Below are positions 1-11,364 of a stretch of DNA of 64,000 bases, one piece after another. Each line of letters opens with the position of its first letter. Position 1 is the first letter of the stretch. This DNA is from Arachis hypogaea. Its lineage: Eukaryota; Streptophyta; Magnoliopsida; Fabales; Fabaceae. Made by a program: the position numbers and the translations under genes. The stretch lies in the NCBI RefSeq assembly GCF_003086295.3, contig NC_092038.1, positions 131,987,132 to 132,051,131 on the forward strand, read 5' to 3'. The notes under the pieces were generated by a model, which was not told where the DNA came from, searched no databases, and was given only the letters and a program-made list of their open reading frames with translations.

Positions 1-2465
1 CTGCATCATGTTTTCAGCACTCCTGAAGACAAGATCATATGGGATGTTGGCCACCAGGTACAAATTGTTCCAATTTCAATTCTGAATAATTAAATGTTGT
101 AACATTTTTTTTTGTCAACATTATTTACTATGGAATGTTTAGAGAGGGTCTAAAAAGAAGCATCCGAATTTTTTGCAGGCATACCCACACAAGATTCTCA
201 CAGGCAGAAGGTCCAGGATGCATACCATTAGGAAGACTTCAGGGCTTGCAGGCTTTCCTAAAAGAGATGAGAGCGCTCATGATGCTTTTGGGGCAGGACA
301 CAGTTCCACAAGTATATCTGCTGGTCTTGGTAAGATTCTTCAATCCTACAGAGATGGTTGGTGACAGAATATGAATGGAAATCTTAAGTTGTTTATGTTG
401 GTCTTCGTGTAGGCATGGCGGTTGGAAGGGATCTGTTGGGAAAGAACAACAGTGTGATTTCAGTTATTGGAGATGGAGCAATGACTGCAGGGCAAGCTTA
501 TGAGGCCATGAACAATGCTGGGTTTCTTGATGCTAACCTTATAGTTATTCTTAATGACAACAAGCAAGTTTCTTTACCAACTGCCACAATGGATGGCCCT
601 GCAACTCCAGTTGGAGCCCTCAGCAGTGCCTTGAGCAAAATTCAAGCAAGCGCAGAATTTCGCAAGCTCAGAGAGGCTGCAAAAGTAAGCCTCTCTATAT
701 TCTAGAATTGTTTTTTCTTTGTCAAATCTCACTATGTATGGATTTCTGACCCTGATTTTTTCATTGCTGAAGAGCATCACAAAGCAGATTGGAAGACAAA
801 CCCATGAAGTTGCAGCAAAAGTAGATGAGTATGCAAGAGGCATGATCAGTGCTTCCGGATCAACCTTTTTTGAGGAGCTTGGCTTGTACTACATTGGCCC
901 TGTGGATGGTCATAATATTGAAGACATGGTTACAATTTTTGAAAAAGTCAAAGCCATGCCGGCTCCGGGTCCAGTTTTGATTCACATAGTGACAGAGAAA
1001 GGGAAAGGATACCCTCCTGCTGAAGCCGCAGCTGATAAGATGCATGGTGAGACTAGAGAGTCTATTTATTATCCCAACAAAATTATGATTAGCAATTTTC
1101 TAATTCTCCAAGTTGCTAATAGTTCTCTAATCACCCTTTCAGGTGTTGTCAAGTTTGATCCGAAAACAGGCCACCAGTTCAAGACAAAAGCATCTACACT
1201 ATCATATACTCAGTACTTTGCTGAATCCTTGATAAAAGAAGCTGAAGTAGACAACAAGATTGTAGCCATTCACGCTGCCATGGGTGGTGGAACCGGCCTA
1301 AACTACTTCCAGAAAAAGTTTCCAGACCGATGCTTCGACGTTGGGATCGCCGAACAACATGCTGTTACATTTGCTGCAGGGCTAGCCACAGAGGGCCTCA
1401 AGCCATTTTGTGCTATCTATTCTTCTTTCCTTCAGCGTGGATACGATCAGGTAAGGAACAAATAACATTAGGCCAAATTGGTTTATGTCCACTATAGAGG
1501 TAGCTAAGTAGTTAATGTCATGATTCACAAAACAATCTAACAACTGTGGTCCAAATTGGGTTTGTAGGTGGTTCATGATGTAGATCTTCAGAAGTTACCG
1601 GTCCGATTCGCTATGGATAGAGCTGGTTTAGTTGGTGCTGATGGACCTACTCATTGTGGAGCATTTGACATCACCTACATGGCTTGCTTGCCTAACATGG
1701 TGGTCATGGCTCCATCAGATGAGGCTGAACTGATGCACATGGTTGCAACCGCTGCAGCCATAGATGACAGACCAAGCTGCTTTAGGTTCCCAAGGGGGAA
1801 TGGAATTGGAGCCGTTTTGCCTCTCAATAACAAAGGAACTGCACTTGAGGTTAGCATTACTTTCCAAACATAATGTTGTATTGTATTTGGTTAAGCCAAC
1901 TTAAATTGAAGTTTTGGTGATGTACTTTATGTAGATTGGAAAGGGTAGAGTTCTGACAGAAGGTAGCAGAGTTGCAATCTTGGGATATGGTTCTATAGTC
2001 CAGCAGTGCATGCAAGCTGCAGAACTGCTCAAAACACTTGGAGTCTATGTGACAGTTGCTGATGCTAGGTTCTGCAAGCCTTTGGATACTGATCTCATTA
2101 AGGAACTAGCTAAAGAGCATGAAATACTCATCACTGCTGAAGAGGGTTCCATTGGAGGTTTTGGATCTCATGTTGCACATTACTTGAGCTTATCTGGCAT
2201 CCTTGATGGACCTCTAAAGGTATAGCTTTAATCTATCAACAACTCATTTTCTCTATATTCATTATTATTTAGTGAAATGTGACACTAATTAAGTTGTAAC
2301 GTTATTATTTTGTTGCAGTGGAGAGCAATGACGCTACCTGATAGGTACATTGATCATGGATCACCTCAGGATCAGATTGAACAAGCAGGAATTTCATCAA
2401 AGCATATAGCCGGCACAGTCTTGTCTCTAATGGGAAAGTCAAAGGATGCTCTTCTCTTGGTATAA
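1..2465 (+). CDS. DXS: 1-deoxy-D-xylulose-5-phosphate synthase, 3' part (8 exons)
   Basis: Condenses pyruvate and glyceraldehyde-3-phosphate to DXP, using thiamine diphosphate, as the entry step of the plastid MEP pathway. Exons read 1-57, 179-329, 413-684, 773-1046, 1143-1450, 1568-1849, 1935-2219 and 2319-2465, all with GT-AG borders and consistent phases; stop TAA at 2463-2465. They encode 591 residues; family members have roughly 715, so the transit peptide and first exon(s) lie left of the window. Visible motifs: the thiamine-diphosphate motif [18 protein letters not shown] ending in [15 protein letters not shown], the transketolase central domain with [10 protein letters not shown] and [15 protein letters not shown], and the C-terminal domain with [14 protein letters not shown]. 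No lesion is seen. SITKQIG just after the exon 3/4 junction recalls clade II (DXS2) enzymes, which are tied to specialised metabolism; that clade call is tentative. Confidence 0.95.
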
Positions 2466-3280
2466 AAATATAAAACAGTACGCAACATGGAATTGAATAA
2501 GAATCTTGACCTGCGACCAGAACCACAAACCTTAGTTATTCTTTGAAGATTTCAGTTGTCAGTGTGGTTGAGATTAATTAAGTTGTAAATAGCTGCACTT
2601 TGAACACTGAAAAGCCTCTATCGGGCATTGTTTTTTTTTAATTAGTTTATGTGTTAATTAATAATTATGTTACTGTATGCAAAAGTAGGCTTCACTCTAT
2701 TAATTAAATAACAATCTTTCTTCGTTCCTTATGTTTGCCCAACAAGTAAAAGACCTGCATTTGCCAATTTTTTTTTTTAATTTTAATCTTTTTCGGAAAT
2801 TGAACACAGCTCTACCCCTGAACTAGTGTTTGTTTAAAGCAAAAAATCAATTTAATGGGTCAAAGTATAAATATCATTCATCTATAAGACGACTTGATAT
2901 ATACATGAGATTATTAAGTTGTTAATTCAACCATTGTACTGTACACATAAATGATTGAAGGAAATATCAGTTTGACAGATAAATTAATAAAATAAATGTA
3001 CATATATATCTCGTCTTAAACGAGATAAACGAGATAAGAGAGGTGTATACGACACGTGTTTATCTCGTTTATAAACGAGATATATGTATTTGATGAGTTT
3101 GAAAAATTCTAAAATTATGTTGATGATGAATAAATATTATTAAAAATAATAAATTGCAAAATTATTAAATTAAATCTTAATTCACATTTGTTGATTAATA
3201 AGTTTACTGTGCAGATTGTGTTTGGGCTGAAAATTCATCAAGCCCAATATGTTGAAGAAATTCAGCTTTTGATACAAAAT
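2466..3280. other. intergenic, DXS 3' flank
   Basis: AT-rich DNA that must hold the DXS 3' UTR and polyadenylation region. No coding potential was recognised. It contains the nested palindrome at 2998-3088. Confidence 0.6.
2998..3088. repeat. nested palindrome (hairpin-forming, mini-MITE-like)
   Basis: An outer inverted repeat pairs tacatatatatctcgt with acgagatatatgta. An inner perfect 13-bp pair, aaacgagataaac and gtttatctcgttt, flanks a GC-richer loop. The motif gagataagag in the loop recurs near 6987 and 19674, at the edges of the large Mutator-like region. No target duplication was found. Confidence 0.65.
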
Positions 3281-4712
3281 GTTATAACACCTACCTCCCA
3301 CAAAGGAATGGATTTTAAATTTATTTAATTGTGTTTAATGTCTTGGTAATTGGAAAGAGAAAATTTGAAAATTGATTTGATGGTATTAATTGTTTTATAC
3401 GTTACAAGACATGGGGGAAGGAAAGTGGATAATTAACTCATTTTAATTTCCTTCTTTATTTTCAGTAAAAGCTTGTCACTCCTCCCTCTCTTCTCTCTTA
3501 TTGTTTCGGCCATATCTGTTAGGAAGAAGCTTGAAGATGCAAGCCATCAGAGATAGAAGCAAAGAGGCTATGAAGAAGCAAGCGGCTAAGGTGATAATGG
3601 CCATTGCAAAAAGAAGATCTAAAGTATGGTGTGGCTGAGATCTTTACCACATGTGGTAAGATGTGGTGAGGTAGTCTCAAGATCACCATACCTAAAAATG
3701 GTGGAAGATCTGTTTTGGCCAGAGGAAGAAGATTCCTTGGAAGCATGGCTCGTCTCCACTTTTGATCAACCACCACAGGAGGTAGCTACTGTAGCTACGT
3801 GGAGGAAGAGGCAGAAGATTAGAGCAAGAGGAGCTGTCAAGCATCAATGACTCATCAAGGGCTATGAATCATTCTTAGGCTCGGATTGATGAAGATTGGT
3901 GAGAAGGGATAACACCGAGGTAATTGCATGTTGGGTTTTACATTCGATTTTCTCTCTTCTCTCTCTGGCTAAACTGGTTTTTCCTTGAAGAAGAAGAAGT
4001 TTAGTTCGGTTCAAGAGTTTCAACCTTGAAGGCTTCCCCTTTTATAATAAGGGTGAACAGCAAAGGCTTGAGACAAGGAGTGAAAGCACACGTTCGGGTT
4101 CTCATAGCTCATTGAGTCTGTCTGTGTTTCATTGGTAAAAGGCAAAATGTGATGTTGTGAGTGAAAAAAGACAAAGAGTTAAAAAAAAGTCATTATTATC
4201 TCAGAAATTCTTTATATGTATTTCTGTTTTGTTATCATGATCCTGAGAGGATCCCATTGCAAGTTGGATTAGCACTTAGCAGTTGAAAGCTTGGTAGGTG
4301 ACCAAGTCAAGTTCAGTTTTAGAGATAGATTCTGGACTTGTCCCGAATAGGAATGGGTAGTTCCTAGGGAAGAATTGGTGTCTGTAATCAGTTTGATTAT
4401 AGTGAAATTCCGTCACAGTTGTGATGAAGACTGGATGTAGGCTGCATTGTACTGAGTAGCTGAACCAGGATACTTTTGGGTGTAATTCTCTCTTTCCAGG
4501 ATACTTTTGGGTGTAATTCTCTCTTTCTCTTCTACTCCTTTACTGTTTTTGTACTCCTTTACTGTTTTTGTTCGTGGGAGACAAAATTAAAAAATATCTC
4601 CTAACCAGTTACGAGACAAAAAGAAAATGTCTCTTGACCAGTTATGATATAAAAAACGGAAAGAGGGCTAAGATTCAACCCCCTTCTCTTAGCCACTGAT
4701 AACCATCAGTAT
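3281..4712 (+). mobile_element. copia-type LTR remnant (probable solo LTR)
   Basis: The segment has the layout of a long copia (SIRE/Maximus-like) LTR. A TATA-like run lies near 4040. A U5-like stretch between about 4320 and 4480 includes gactggatgtaggctgcatt and gctgaaccaggata. The end is pyrimidine-rich (ttcaacccccttctcttagc). No gag, pol or second LTR adjoins it. The borders (TGTTATAACA left, ACCATCA right) are approximate and no 5-bp target duplication was found. Short open stretches inside, such as 3626-3850, match no protein I recognise. An unrelated repeat is possible. Confidence 0.45.
4465..4571 (+). repeat. two short tandem duplications
   Basis: A 31-bp unit starting ccaggatacttttgggtgta occurs twice head-to-tail (about 4465-4527). 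It is followed by a ~19-bp unit, tactcctttactgtttttg, also twice. Both lie in the U5-like part of the LTR remnant and look like replication slippage. Confidence 0.8.
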
Positions 4713-5026
4713 TTTTTTTAAATTTAAAAATAATAAAAAATATTAATAATATCAATAATCTAAACTTTTGACATATAGTACATAAAAAGGTTAGTAAAAG
4801 AAATTAAAATAGATATATTTAATCAATTTTAGTCCATTTTAATTTATAGGAATTAACACGTGTATTTAAAAACCATTAAACTATCCACTATTAACATGGT
4901 TACCTCTCTTCTAAATACCAACTATTTAAAAATTTAAAATATAATTTAAATACACATAATTTATTTAATAATCCGGTTAATACATGTTACTACTCTATTG
5001 GTATATAATATGAAATTCTTTTTACT
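4713..5026. other. AT-rich intergenic
   Basis: Low-complexity AT-rich sequence between the LTR remnant and the next element; nothing recognised. Confidence 0.6.
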
Positions 5027-5035
5027 TAAATTATA

Positions 5036-6371
5036 GGTTAAGTACTGTTTTTGTCCCAATGTCTCGGGTGAAAATCAAAATCGTCTCCGACCTTTTTTTG
5101 TTATTAAAATCATTCACAACGTTACAAAGCGTTATAAAATCGTCCTTTTATCAATAAATAAAATTTTTCGGACAATTTTACCCTTAAACAAAAATTAAAA
5201 AATCTCTCCACCTTCGTCACGACCCTGCATTACCCTATGTATTATCATCACCATCACCATCGCTACACCATAACCACCAACAATCCAGTAACATCAACAG
5301 CAACAATCACAAAACAAATCAACAAAAATTGTAAATTAAACAATTCAGCAATCATCAATCATAATTTCAGATCCAAAATTAGCAACAACATAAATTAAAA
5401 AATTTTAAAAAGAAGAACTCATATGTTCTTCAAAAACAAAAAAAAAAAGAAAGAAGAAGAGAGAAAGAGAACAACAGAATAAAATGGAAACAAGAACTCA
5501 AAATTGCAGTATCTTTTCCTTTCATTTTCTACTTCTGCCATTTATTCTCCACCCTCAACACTCCTTCCACCTCCATCATAGCACTGCCTTGCCCCTTTCT
5601 TTTTCTACTGCCAAAAAATATCACAAGTCTAACTTTAGTTTTGCCCAAAATCAACAACAACAACAGAAACAAAGAAGAAGCGAATCAGAGAAAAATGATA
5701 AAGAAGAAAGAAAATTAGAAAAAATAAAAAATTTAAGAACAAATTGAAATTCAAGAAATCAACTAAAAAAAAGAAAGAAGGGAGCAGGAGTTGTTACTAC
5801 TAGCAATTCCATTATTGGTCCAATAATCCCAATGTGCTTGCTGTTGTGAATGATGACCGCGCTGAATCCAACATTATTGTTTAAGATTGAATAAAAATTA
5901 AAGAAGAAGAAGTTGAAGAAGCATCATTTCAATGTTCTTGCTGTTGTGGATAATGAACAGCGTTGAATCCACCATTATTGTTCAAGATTGAAGAGAAATT
6001 GGGAACTCTAGTTTGCATTGGAGCCATAACTGAAGAAGAAAAAGAAGAAGCAAGCGGTGATGGTGGACCGGTGATACTTGTTCAGAGCAGGGAAGAAAGT
6101 GAGGGGAATGGAGGACGGATTGGAGAGGAAAGAAAGTGAAGAGATACACGCGGGGGAGGGGAGGTGGTTGGGTTTGGGGGATTATTTTTTGTTTTTAATA
6201 TTATTTTTATTAATTATTAAGGATAATTTAGTAAAAAAAATTAAAATTAAAGTAAAAAATAATTATTTTATAACGTTTTATAATGTTGATGATGATTTTA
6301 ATAACAAAAAAGGTTGGGAGATAATTTTGATTTTCACCCTAAACTTTAGGAACGAGAACAATATTTAACCC
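5036..6371. mobile_element. non-autonomous Mutator-like element with long TIRs
   Basis: The ends begin GGTTAAGTACTG and, on the other strand, GGGTTAAATATTG. The terminal inverted repeats stay alignable for about 150 bp (shared gggtgaaaatcaaaat, ttttttgttattaaaatcat, cgttataaaat). A perfect 9-bp target duplication, taaattata, flanks the element (5027-5035 and 6372-6380), which is the Mutator signature. There is no transposase. The interior holds gene-like sequence: a ~65-bp segment containing gctgttgtg and attattgtt occurs twice (about 5840-5895 and 5938-5995). On the minus strand near 6030 a short frame starts MAPMQTRVPNFSSILNNNGG. This may be a captured host gene fragment (Pack-MULE), but I could not assign the source. 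Confidence 0.8.
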
Positions 6372-6380
6372 TAAATTATA

Positions 6381-7075
6381 TTTCAAATGTTTATGTACTC
6401 GCATACAATGAATAGAATTTATATGTTCTCCCATACAAAGAAACAAAAGGAGTGAGCGAATATGAAAGAAAATAAATGTGCTGCTCACTATTAATAATGG
6501 ATAGTTACAAATATATTTCCAGCACACTGTTAATAATGCGCAGTTAATAATAAGCACACGTTTTCAACATACTATTAATAATGCACAGTTAATAATGAGC
6601 ACATATTTTTAGCATACTTTTAATAATGGACGGTTACAAGTATATCCATTTTAAAAAATTTTAAATTAAATTATAATCCAATTGAATTGATTTAAATTTG
6701 AAAAATAAAAATAATCATTTGTCAATTATTAAGAAAGATTGATAGGATAGTGGGGAGAGAATTGAAACGGTTATCTCTCACGTGGATAGTGGGAGATAAC
6801 GTGAGAGATAACCGTTTTAATTCTCTTCCCACTATCTCATTAATCTTTTTGAGTACTAATTGATCAAACATATCTATTTTAATCTCTTTTACCAACTTTT
6901 TTATGTATTAATTGCATGCCAAAAATTTGGATTATTGATATTATTAATATTTTTTATTATTTTCAAAATTTTTTTTAATGGTAAACGAGATAAGAGGGTC
7001 ATTTTTTTCGAAATGGGGGGCATGAGTGAGCTTAACTTTGATATGGTTTAGGGGGGAAACAGACATATATGTGGG
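6381..7075. other. intergenic with short degenerate repeats
   Basis: AT-rich. At about 6480-6640 there are four to five degenerate ~55-bp units built on attaataatgcacagttaata and agcacac. The foldback at 6720-6866 follows. No gene recognised. Confidence 0.6.
6720..6866. repeat. foldback (MITE-like) inverted repeat
   Basis: Two ~52-bp arms (6732-6783 and 6799-6850) are near-perfect reverse complements around a 15-bp loop. The inner 20 bp of each arm (aacggttatctctcacgt and its complement) are identical. Weaker pairing extends outward to about 6720 and 6866. It would make a stable hairpin if transcribed. Confidence 0.85.
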
Positions 7076-7099
7076 ACAGTTTGTTGTCAGTTTGAGCAG

Positions 7100-7400
7100 C
7101 AGGAACACGGACCGTGCGTTTTCTTTGTAATCAATATTTTGAATAACAAATCGCAGGGTCCGATTTGTGTGGTGAGGAGCAAAATTTAGTGTTATTGAAA
7201 TTGGACCCTACGAATTCACAATGAATCATTTTGCCAACATATCGTTGGGTCCGAGTTCATAGCTGAGGGCATTAGTTGGTAACATTGAACTCGGACCCTC
7301 CGTGTTGTGAAAGCTTTGGAGGATCTCGGACGGTCCGAGTTGGTGTCATCCATTTTTTTGTTGCAATGCATGTTTAACCTAGTCGAAGGGTCCGATTTCT
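7100..7400. repeat. left subterminal repeats of the MULE
   Basis: At least six copies of a short motif in both orientations: gggtccgattt near 7157 and 7388, gggtccgag near 7248, ggaccctccg near 7295, and the palindrome cggacggtccg near 7330. The same motifs recur at the other end of the element. Confidence 0.75.
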
Positions 7401-7410
7401 GCAAAAATGG

Positions 7411-7419
7411 TGATATAAA
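7411..7419 (+). promoter_or_regulatory. TATA-like box of the MURA gene
   Basis: Reads gatataaaa, about 155 bp upstream of the transposase ATG at 7572. Position and orientation fit a promoter; the assignment rests on the motif alone. Confidence 0.4.
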
Positions 7420-8509
7420 AGTGTGAGGTGAATTGGTGGTGCTTTGTGGCGTCTTCTTCGTTTCTGAACTGCCGCTTCTTCTTTCTTCTATCCATTTTTT
7501 ACAGTTTTGAGATTTGAAAATCTTGTAGTTAAAGATTAATGTAATGCTTTTTTTGTGTTGAGTGAGAAAAAATGAGTGATAGAGTATTACTAAAAGTATA
7601 CTACTTTGGTCAGATCTTGTTACAAACGACTGAAGGAGTTAAATTTATTTGTGAAAATCCACTAGATGTTGTTATTCCTTTTGTTATCTCATTTGAAGAG
7701 TTGAAAGGTGTAATATGTGAAAAGATTGATGCTGAGAGGGCAAGAAAGGTATCGTGTATGCTATACAGATATCCCATACCGGTGTTTGGTGGATTTGTCC
7801 AGTATCAAACCAAATATGTGACGGACGAAGCGAGCATGCAGGAGATGTTTTCAATGTATATTGAAAATCGGTCCCAGATCTCGTGGATCGAGATGTATGT
7901 TGAGTTCGAACAATCTGAGGCAGACCGGAATATTCTACGGGAAGATTATAATAGTGACAGTGAGGAAGAGTTCGAAAGCAACTATGAATTTGTTGCTCCA
8001 AATGGAGATGAAGATGAAGGTGACGCACCCATGGCCCCAGATGTCACGGAAGTGGCAAATGCACTCGGGAACGAAATTCCGTTTGAGGAGCCATCCTTCA
8101 TGTGAGTTTTAGACCTGGAAGCCATGCATGTTCCAGAATTTCCAGAATATATGACTGCAGGTACGTGAATGTTGTGTTAGTCCTTTATTAGTTAGACATT
8201 GATTCAGTTATGAGCAAGGTTCAGAAAATCGGACCGGTTATCAAACCGCTCTAGTCACTGGTTCACTGGTTTACTGGTCTAACCGGTTCAACCAATGGTT
8301 CAACCGAAAAAACCGCTTTAGAGTAAAATAATAAATAAACATCCTAAAATATAATTATAGTCTGATACAAATCTTAAAATATCTTCGAAATTAAAAATAG
8401 TACATAAAATATCATCAACCAAATGCATATGATCTTATCAAAATCCAAACTCAAAAGTTAAATAGTAATAAAAGCATATGTAAATATTAAATCCCAACAT
8501 CATGGTTTA

Positions 8510-11148
8510 TCAATTATCAAAATCCGCAAGAACTTGTTGCAAATCTGCTTCGGTGGGATGATCTTCACCTTCATTCCCATATTGATCAGCAGAAGAAAGA
8601 GATGCAGCATAAAGACCACTACTACCACCGCCACTTTGATATAAATCAGCATCAATTTCACCTAATAAAATAGAAATGTTATCATTATATTATAAACTAA
8701 CAACATTCTAATAAATCATTAGAAACTAAATATACTATACTCACGCAATAAGTCATCCACATTACTAGGAAGATCAGGCTCTTTCTCTACAACCTCTTCA
8801 GTCACCCAGAAGTCAACTTGACTGATACTTTCATAATCAATTGGATCATGTTGTGTCTTTTGCTTTTTTTTTTTCTTTTTCCTTCCTAAAAAGTTAAATA
8901 CAATATATGGAGATTTAATAATTTACAAATTTATTATGATAAAGATTACAAATGAAACAATATAGTATTTCATGAAACATATATTACCTGGATTTAAGAC
9001 GCAAATTATAGGTAACATAAACAATGTCATTCAGTCTATCATGCTCCAATCTATTTCTTCTTTTTGTATGAATCTGGTCAAAAAGGCTCCAATTTCTCTC
9101 ACACCCAGAAGAAGCAGATGCTTGGCTAAGAATGCGAACAGCTATCTTTTGTAGACATGGAGCAGAGCCTCCGAATAACCTCCACCATTCATCTACCAAT
9201 TATAAAACCATAACATATTATAAGATATTAATTAAGAACATAGGAGAATAAAACAAGTTAAAACAAATATTCAACCATATTATTACCAGGCTTAAGTTCA
9301 GATGCAGCTGGAATAACTTCTTGTCTATCAAAACTTTCTTTCCGATCTCTATATAAATGTATTTCTTTCATTGCCTGAACTGAATCCAAATTGTTACACT
9401 TACAATACAAGGTAACAAGATCAAGCAAACCTCGCATAACATCAGGTGCTTCTTTATAATTTTCATTAAAAAAGAATTTAGGATTCAGAAAGTAAGCTGC
9501 CGCATGAAGATCTTTCTTCAAATGCTTGTCCCATCTTGAGTTGATAATATCTGTGTACGGCTGATATGCAGTCTTGGATTGCCTAAACATCTCCTTAATT
9601 GCATCTTCTGCCCTTAGCATTCCTTCATAAACATACCCCAAAGATGGGGGGTCATCAGCATCAACAACCCTCAGCAAGTAAATCAGAGGGCTCACAAGTT
9701 TACATACAGTAAAGCAATCGTCCCAAAATTTTGCATCCAGAATAATAGCACTCACAGCTCTACCAGTATCACTCCTTCCTAATTTGTGATCAGTGAAAAT
9801 TGAATCTACAACCAATTGTTGCAACTCCTTTTTACGGTCAAAGATACTCTTCAATGTAATAAACACAGTTGCAAACCGGGTTGCACCAGGACGTACAATT
9901 TCTCTCCACTTAGGTCTTTCTCTTAGCCAAGATAAGAAAACCGTATGATTGTACACAAATACTGTGATCTTTGAAGCACGAGTTGCAAGGTTAGAAATAT
10001 GCGCCATGCTGCTTATATCTTTTAAAATGAGATTAAGGCAATGAGCAGCACATGGTGACCAATAGATATTATCATATTTTCTATTGATAAGCCTACCAGC
10101 AGCAACATAATTGGCCGCATTGTCAGTTACAACATGCACAATATTATTTGGGCCAATCCATTCAATCACCTCAGAAAACAAAGTACACAAGTGTGAAGCA
10201 TTTTTTACCATACTGGAAGCATCTACTGATTTCAGAAAGCACAAACCTTTAGAACAATACACCAAGAAATTGATTAACGTTCTTTGTCTTTGATCTGTCC
10301 AACCATCAGTCATGAGGGTACATCCAGTTTTCTTCCATGCACTCCTATAACTATCAACTAGCATTTGACTTTCTCTTTTAAGATCAGCCAACAAATGAAC
10401 CCTTAACTTATCATAAGAAGGCCCTTGTAACCAGGTCCAATACCAGCAACACCATCTAACATATCTTGGAAATATGGCGACATCACAGCATTAAATGGAA
10501 TTTTACAATCCAAAAGCCACCGAGCAAATCGTTTATCAACCTCGTGTATCGCCTCTTTGTTTTGCATAACACTTTTAATACTTGGTTGAGCTCCTGGAGT
10601 TGTTCTTGGTGCAAACATAGGAGGAATGACTTTGGCTTTTTTTTTGGATCGCCTCCAACTCCTTGCTGACTCGAGGTACGCTGTTGTTCCTGTTCTTCTT
10701 GAGCTATTGCCTCATCAATTGCATCCTCTACCTCATCACCACCCTCTTCACCAAAACTTACTTTTCTTTTCTTTTTGCTGGCCTGAATATCTTTCAACAA
10801 ACTTTCCATCTGTTTTTCCACATCATATGGAACTTTAGGACATTTTTTCACGTCTCCAGTAATCTTTGCTAGATGTTTCTTCATCCTGTGAATTCCACCT
10901 CCATTAAAAACTTGTAGACAAAATAAACATTGATATTGTGGTTTTCCATTCACGTGTTGTAGAGCAACATATTTCCAAGCTAAATCTGTTTTTCCCCTAA
11001 AGTTAGAAGAACCTTGTGAATGACTATCGTTAGCACTACAGGAATTAGGATTAGCAGCATCATTTGGAATAGGAGTATCGGCAGGCATGTTATTATTCAC
11101 AGAAGCATTGTTATCAGCAGTTGCTTCTTGATTAATACTATCTTCCAT
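8510..11148 (-). pseudogene. hAT transposase (BED finger, DUF659, dimerisation domain), frameshifted
   Basis: Starts at 11148. In order it has a BED-type zinc finger (CLFC ... HRMKKHL), a lysine-rich linker, DUF659 with TDGWTD and TDNAANYV, the hAT ribonuclease-H-like core, and the C-terminal dimerisation block (WWRLFGGSAPCL, SGCERNWSLFDQIHTKRRNR). 3' exons are 9287 upward, 8988-9192, 8745-8885 and 8510-8661; the end reads TEADLQQVLADFDN then TGA. Two single-base losses shift the frame: one in a poly-A run near 10640 (on the coding strand) and one near 10418, just before DUF659. A third length change in the poly-A run near 8865 is possible unless a weak downstream acceptor is used. The protein cannot be made as is, so any movement needed a relative's transposase. 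Confidence 0.9.
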
Positions 11149-11364
11149 AACTGAAATTAATAAACACAGCCACTTACTTTTCAGATTATTAATAAAACAT
11201 GTATGAAATTAAACAACACAACACAATGAACAAACACAGCCACTTACTTTTCAGATTATTAATTTCTTATGCTAATTGCTAAGTTCACAGAAAATGCATC
11301 AATGTTTAATTATTCACAATGCCTTGATGAGATCTCTCACCTCTCCAATTTATTATTCACAATG

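Noticed and set aside
3519..3850. Short frames on both strands near 3.6-3.8 kb
   Set aside because: Inside the LTR-like segment, overlapping on both strands, no recognisable protein and no start context.
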